Assembly: GCA_037074765.1 (NCBI GenBank)
Contig: JBAMDO010000580.1
Location: 806,001-870,000, forward strand
DNA: 64,000 bases
Origin: Mansonella perstans
Lineage: Eukaryota; Nematoda; Chromadorea; Rhabditida; Onchocercidae
Reading direction: 5' to 3'
Below, piece by piece: positions 59,873 to 64,000 of this stretch. The translations under genes and the position numbers were made by a program. Under the pieces are notes generated by a model. That model worked only from the letters and a program-made list of their open reading frames with translations, was not told where the DNA came from and searched no databases. Position 1 is the first letter of the stretch. Each line of letters opens with the position of its first letter.

Positions 59873-62349
59873 ATGGACAGACGTGGTGGTGGTCAACTCT
59901 CTGGTAGTGGTCAACTGTCTGGTGTTGGTGCAGCTTCTCCACGAAAACATCAATCCTTTCCTGCATGTGTCACAGATATCTTGGACCAGGTGTTGCTATT
60001 ATCATTATCAGACTAATACTGTTACTTGACAAAGTTTTCTATGCATCCGTTTGATGCTTAGAAGTATTTCATTAAAAGATAGGGTCCGTAGCATATTTCA
60101 GCCAAAAGATGTACAATACCTTTTGTACTTCCTAGATATTGTGAAGAGCTCTGACTGACCGCAAGCCTTTTTATGCACTGAATGTTTCGATGTTAAATAT
60201 CCATGAAGTTGATATCGAGAACTGCTTAAGGTAACGAAAGTTTGCGGTCAGCAAGGACAGAAGTGGCGTGGTGCTGCAGCACTTCGAAACAATGAATTAC
60301 AGTACCAGCTAGATAATGATTTGTTTTGCATTTCTCCAGATCGGCGAATGTCTCGGTTGAATCAAATGCAGCAGTTACGTCTTATGCAAATTCTTTGCGA
60401 TTATTTTAAAGTGAGACCTTTCTTTCGTATTAATTCAGTGACACACAATTTTTTCTTGAATAACTTTACAATTAAAAGGATATTTAAAACAAATAATATT
60501 TGCATAAGGCCAAATCGTAATTGTTCTGATGACTAATGCAAATTACTAACTTTGCGTGCTAAATAATCTTGTAAGAGTTTCAAGCACAAAGAAAATCATA
60601 TTCCCTGTTGTAAAGTGTAAGATATGTGGTGAACTTCGTTATAATTTGCCATTAATAAAGAACATGAACTAAATAATCATATTTAAATCTTTATTACTAA
60701 ATGTTTAGAAGTTTTCCGTAAAATTCCACTGTCATTTCGGAAATTTAGGCATCGCAGACTGTCTTATTGCATGGCACATTTTTCAGGAAAGAGAGTCTGA
60801 GCCACGTAGCCTTCAATATTCCTATTTTGAAGCGATATTCTGTGGCCGTGAGGGCGAGCCACTTTTACATGAAACACGTATTTCACTGCTAATCAGCCTA
60901 TGTTCACTGGCTGTGCAGTATCCATGTTATTCATTGCTGAACCATGTTTCACAATGGTTACATAAGGTTATGCTTTTAAAGTACGTGGTTGTCTTGTATA
61001 TAAAAATTTTCATGTGTCGTCCCTGCATGGTTACACGAAAGATTTTTTTAGATTGGCAGTGGAAGGTCATATGCACAGCAGTTTGTTTCCCAACTTGTTG
61101 ACCATTACATTTTCATTCCAGATGGTTCTAATTTGGTCAGATATTTTTTAAATGTTTTTTTAATCAAATATTTCCTTTTAGCATTAATTTTTTCAACTGC
61201 TGCGGTAGAGGGGCTTTTATTAGTACAACTTTTTCAGGTAATTCATATCTGTAGCGATTAAAATTTAAGCAGAAAATGGTTATGTTCTGACTAGCAAAAA
61301 CAAGAAGAGATTATGATGGAATTTTGTACAGGGAAATTTAGAATACCGGAAATATTCATTATTTTTTTACGAAAATTTAACAAATCCCTTCATTTTGATC
61401 AGTTTTCTTTTGATGTAATCCATTTTTTTGTGATTTCAGCACAAATATTTGTTGCCTTTGGCTGATGAAGTTCCTGAATTTGTTTCGTACTTTGTTGCAT
61501 ATTCGGTGACAAGAGATTCGCTGCGACAGACACTTTTTTTGGTCCTGAATCATTGGTTAACCGGTCAGCGCAGTGACCTCATTATGGCATTTATCAAGGA
61601 AACTCCAGTTGTTACAAAGCATTTCGCTTCTGTGGTATATTCTCACTTGAAATTAAGAACGAAATAAGGATATGATTTTTCTTCAGTGAATTTATATATA
61701 AACTTTCCAGACATTCCCATTTATGGTTGTCCATGATTGCTGTGTTGGTGGTGTCCATAAAAATCCATTACATGGTTTTACAACAATGCTTTATGCGGAT
61801 TGGAAAATTTCTCCTTCATTAGAATTTAAGCCGGCTCTGGAGGTATATCTTTTTTGATTTTTTAAGGTATCACTGCTAGCTATTTAGGTACGTATTTTTG
61901 TCGTGTCAGAAATGAAGTTTCAAAAGGCCTGGAAAAATATATTGCTATTTTAAAATACATTTGTGGACTATCCACAGCATTTAGAAGTTTGAATCCTAAA
62001 AAACTCCGAAGCAAGTTTCCTTGCGGTGCTGAATACCATAGCGTTTCTGCGTTTTATGACATATTCAGACTTTGTAGTATATAATTTAAAAACTCTGGTT
62101 GTCATCTGTTATATTTTAGAAACTGAATCAATGCATTTCTAAAGTTTGCTTGTAAAAATTTCGTGAACTCTTCAGATTCTATCAAAAGCTGCCGATAATT
62201 CAGTGTTTGACAAAAGTATCCTATGCTATCATGTTCATCTTGCGAAACTATCTCGTATTCTCACACAAAAAGATCTCTTGGGCATTTTGGAAAATCCAAA
62301 GTCGAGTGTATTCTTCAAATCGCTGCAAAATGAACTTTTGCAAGTTTAG
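59873..62349 (+). CDS. Integrator complex subunit 15-like protein (C7orf26 family)
   Basis: Eight exons: 59873-59989, 60231-60410, 60787-60966, 61052-61124, 61182-61237, 61440-61634, 61711-61842, 62176-62349 (1107 nt, 368 aa). INTS15 belongs to Integrator, the nuclear complex that cleaves nascent snRNA and other RNA polymerase II transcripts. It is an all-helical protein. The best match is RLNQMQQLRLMQILCDYF to the RLNSLQELQLLEIMCNYF block of human INTS15. Weaker colinear matches follow (ISLLISLCSLAV; QLVDHYIFIPD; the LAKLSRILTQKDLL C-terminus). The N-terminal Gly-rich stretch is lineage-specific. The exon 4-5 join uses a weak donor (GTTCTA at 61125), the only one that keeps phase. The start could also be six nt upstream (59867). 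AATAAA at 62422. Confidence 0.72.
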
Positions 62350-63213
62350 CTTCATTTGTTTGCGACTGCTTCATTCCAGGTCTTACACTCTAGTCCATTA
62401 AAACTTATTATTATTCCATGAAATAAAAGTCAATTTGTACGGGTGAGGAAATACGATGCGACGCATATTGGCATGCGGACTGATAACTATTTGAAAAATA
62501 TAAAACACGAAATGTTTGTAAATTCATTGTGCAATATGTTGATATATGTGCCATTCATTTGTAGTTTTTTTCATTTGTTTTACTTGAATCGACTTCTCCA
62601 TGTATGATTAAAAGAGTGACAGACAGTTTTTACGAATGGTTGTATTTTTTTTTTTTTTGTTAATTTGAATAAAAGCATCAACTTATTCTGTATGTTTTTT
62701 AGAGGCTTTGAAATCCTAAGTTATTTTCTAAATTAACTGTTGTTACTTTAAAATTTTTTTCTGCCTTTAGAACTCCTAACTTGCTGTTCCTGTGAATGTT
62801 ATGAAGATTGGTGCAAGATATTTAATCGGAAACTGTAGATGCTTATTCATTTTCTATGATTTGTAGAAGAGAATAAAGCTTAAATTAATACTTTGCTTTC
62901 TTTGAGAAATCTCATTAAGATCAAGCAAATTATAATTAAGCAAGCTAGTAACATGAAAAGAATTTCGATAAATGGGAGCAGAAGATTCTTTTTTGTTGGA
63001 TACTTACTAAAAGGATAACTAAAATTAAATACGGATTTGCTATTTTTTGTTACTGTCGAGCGATGAATTTGCATCTTGAAATAAAGTATTCCTTACAATG
63101 ATTCATTAAATTTTTATTTCATGATTCAATGCGTCGCTTTTCTAAAATTTAGATTTTAATTTTCAGAGATTCAGGAACATTTGATAAAGATATTTATTTA
63201 AATTTCTCTCAGT
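62350..63213. other. Intergenic region, INTS15-like to rpn-13
   Basis: Contains the INTS15-like polyadenylation signal (AATAAA 62422-62427) and the rpn-13 5' flank. TTTCTCTCAG ends two bases before the rpn-13 ATG, a probable trans-splice site. No other gene seen. Confidence 0.5.
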
Positions 63214-63628
63214 ATGAGTGTTATGTTCGCTAATGCGCGGTCCAGTCAAGCGAATAATGGTTATTTGGTTGAGTTCAAGGTAACTTTTCAGGGTCCTAAA
63301 CTTTCTATATGGGTTTTGCATCTGCACATATGACCAACACCTTAATTATAGACAATGCTTTCAATTTTGGTTGACCAAAAGCAAAATAATTTGTGATACG
63401 AACAATTTGATTGGCAGATTTCATTATTCATTTATGGTTTAAATAAATATACTAGAAACAAACAAACATTGAATTAAGGCCGGTCGGTCGAATTTGCAAA
63501 CAGGCTCAACGGTAGATAAGCGAAAGGTTGTAGCTGATAAAACAAAAGGATTAATTTTTATCAAACAGTCCAGTGATCAACTGATGCATTTTTGCTGGAA
63601 AAATCGTGAAACTGGAGTGGTTATCGAT
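63214..63628 (+). CDS. rpn-13: Proteasome ubiquitin receptor RPN13/ADRM1, 3' truncated by the window
   Basis: Two exons are seen: 63214-63279 and 63479-63628; the gene runs past the right edge. RPN13 is a 19S proteasome subunit that docks on RPN2, binds ubiquitin through its Pru domain and activates the deubiquitinase UCH37. The visible 72 residues are the first half of the Pru domain: [14 protein letters not shown], then [20 protein letters not shown], matching ADRM1 block by block ([32 protein letters not shown]). The donor GTTAGT at 63629 leaves phase 0. The next expected exon (a DDLIIFP-type sequence) was not found in the last 370 nt, so that intron is longer than this. The start lies two bases after a consensus acceptor. 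Confidence 0.93.
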
Positions 63629-64000
63629 GTTAGTGATATTCTTAATATATTTTATTTATTTACAATTCAATATGTTCGGCTTTTAGTAATTCCAAAAGAT
63701 TAGTAGTAATTATTATTAGAAAGTATTCTATCTTTATCGTTTCTTATTTCATAGTTTTCTTTCGTCTCATTTTAATAATAATTTTTGGTTGTGTTATTAA
63801 CGATAAGAGACTAAAGAAATGAGTGAATCTTCATCTTAATATTTGTTCTGTTATATTTCTTTACTGTGTTTTCTAACATTTATTTATAATGATAAAAGGT
63901 ATGACTTATTTTAGATGCTTCTATTTTTTTCAGATACATTAGGGGATCAAGGATTTGCCTGAAATGGCTGATAGTTGCAGTTAGAATTAATAGTGCATTT
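63629..64000 (+). other. rpn-13 intron 2 (incomplete)
   Basis: Intronic sequence to the window edge. A TTTTTTTCAG near 63933 is a possible acceptor, but the sequence after it does not continue the Pru domain. Confidence 0.5.

Overview
The window is nuclear DNA from a nematode. It is strongly A+T-rich, and its genes are split into many short exons with GT-AG introns of about 50 to 1,200 nt. Several donors begin GTTTGT, and acceptors are the pyrimidine-tract/TTTCAG type. Several first coding exons have such an acceptor a few to about 130 nt before the ATG, as expected for spliced-leader trans-splicing. Protein similarity is to nematode and animal families, many with named Caenorhabditis counterparts. 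Gene density is low and introns are long for C. elegans, so a parasitic clade III (filarial or spirurid) worm is a reasonable guess, not a demonstrated one. All exon joins below were made by hand from splice signals and reading phase; each full model comes out as a multiple of three.

Layout. 1-1815 (+): 3' part of a single-pass membrane protein gene. 3925-9464 (-): rbm-26 (RBM26/27), 16 coding exons, 866 aa. 9501-14764: gene-free, with a nine-copy 37-bp minisatellite. 14895-19281 (+): GALNT11-like mucin-type O-glycosyltransferase, 601 aa, behind two chained upstream ORFs. 19928-23602 (-): an RPA1-type large subunit (DBD-A, -B and -C with zinc ribbon) whose N-terminus carries a BRCA2-type BRC motif instead of the usual DBD-F, 521 aa. 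22666-23269 (+): an unidentified coiled-coil-like coding fragment antisense to and inside that gene. 23641-24480: two tandem-repeat blocks between divergent genes. 24623-26963 (+): GPN1 GTPase (gop-2), 345 aa. 27153-28350 (+): possible small gene. 31849-34870 (+): NIPA-type Mg2+ transporter, 367 aa. 37793-40233 (+): REEP1-4-type ER-shaping protein, 241 aa. 42171-51147 (+): mog-1/DHX38/PRP16 splicing helicase, 20 exons, 1130 aa. 53408-55363 (+): F-box/LRR protein, 304 aa. 56791-57393 (-): 88-aa CDCA3/TOME-1-like protein. 59873-62349 (+): INTS15-like Integrator subunit, 368 aa. 63214 to the end (+): 5' part of rpn-13/ADRM1.

How they fit together. Several genes serve RNA and nuclear processes (rbm-26, mog-1, INTS15-like, and GPN1 in RNA polymerase II import), two concern ubiquitin and the proteasome (F-box protein, rpn-13), and one concerns DNA recombination and replication (RPA1 with BRC). 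The rest act in the secretory pathway and membranes (GALNT, NIPA, REEP). They are separate transcription units; I see no tight operon spacing. The observation I rate highest is the BRC motif joined in frame to an RPA70-like triple-OB protein. The next is a recurrent arrangement in three genes where an upstream ORF stops on an ATGA overlap with the next start codon.
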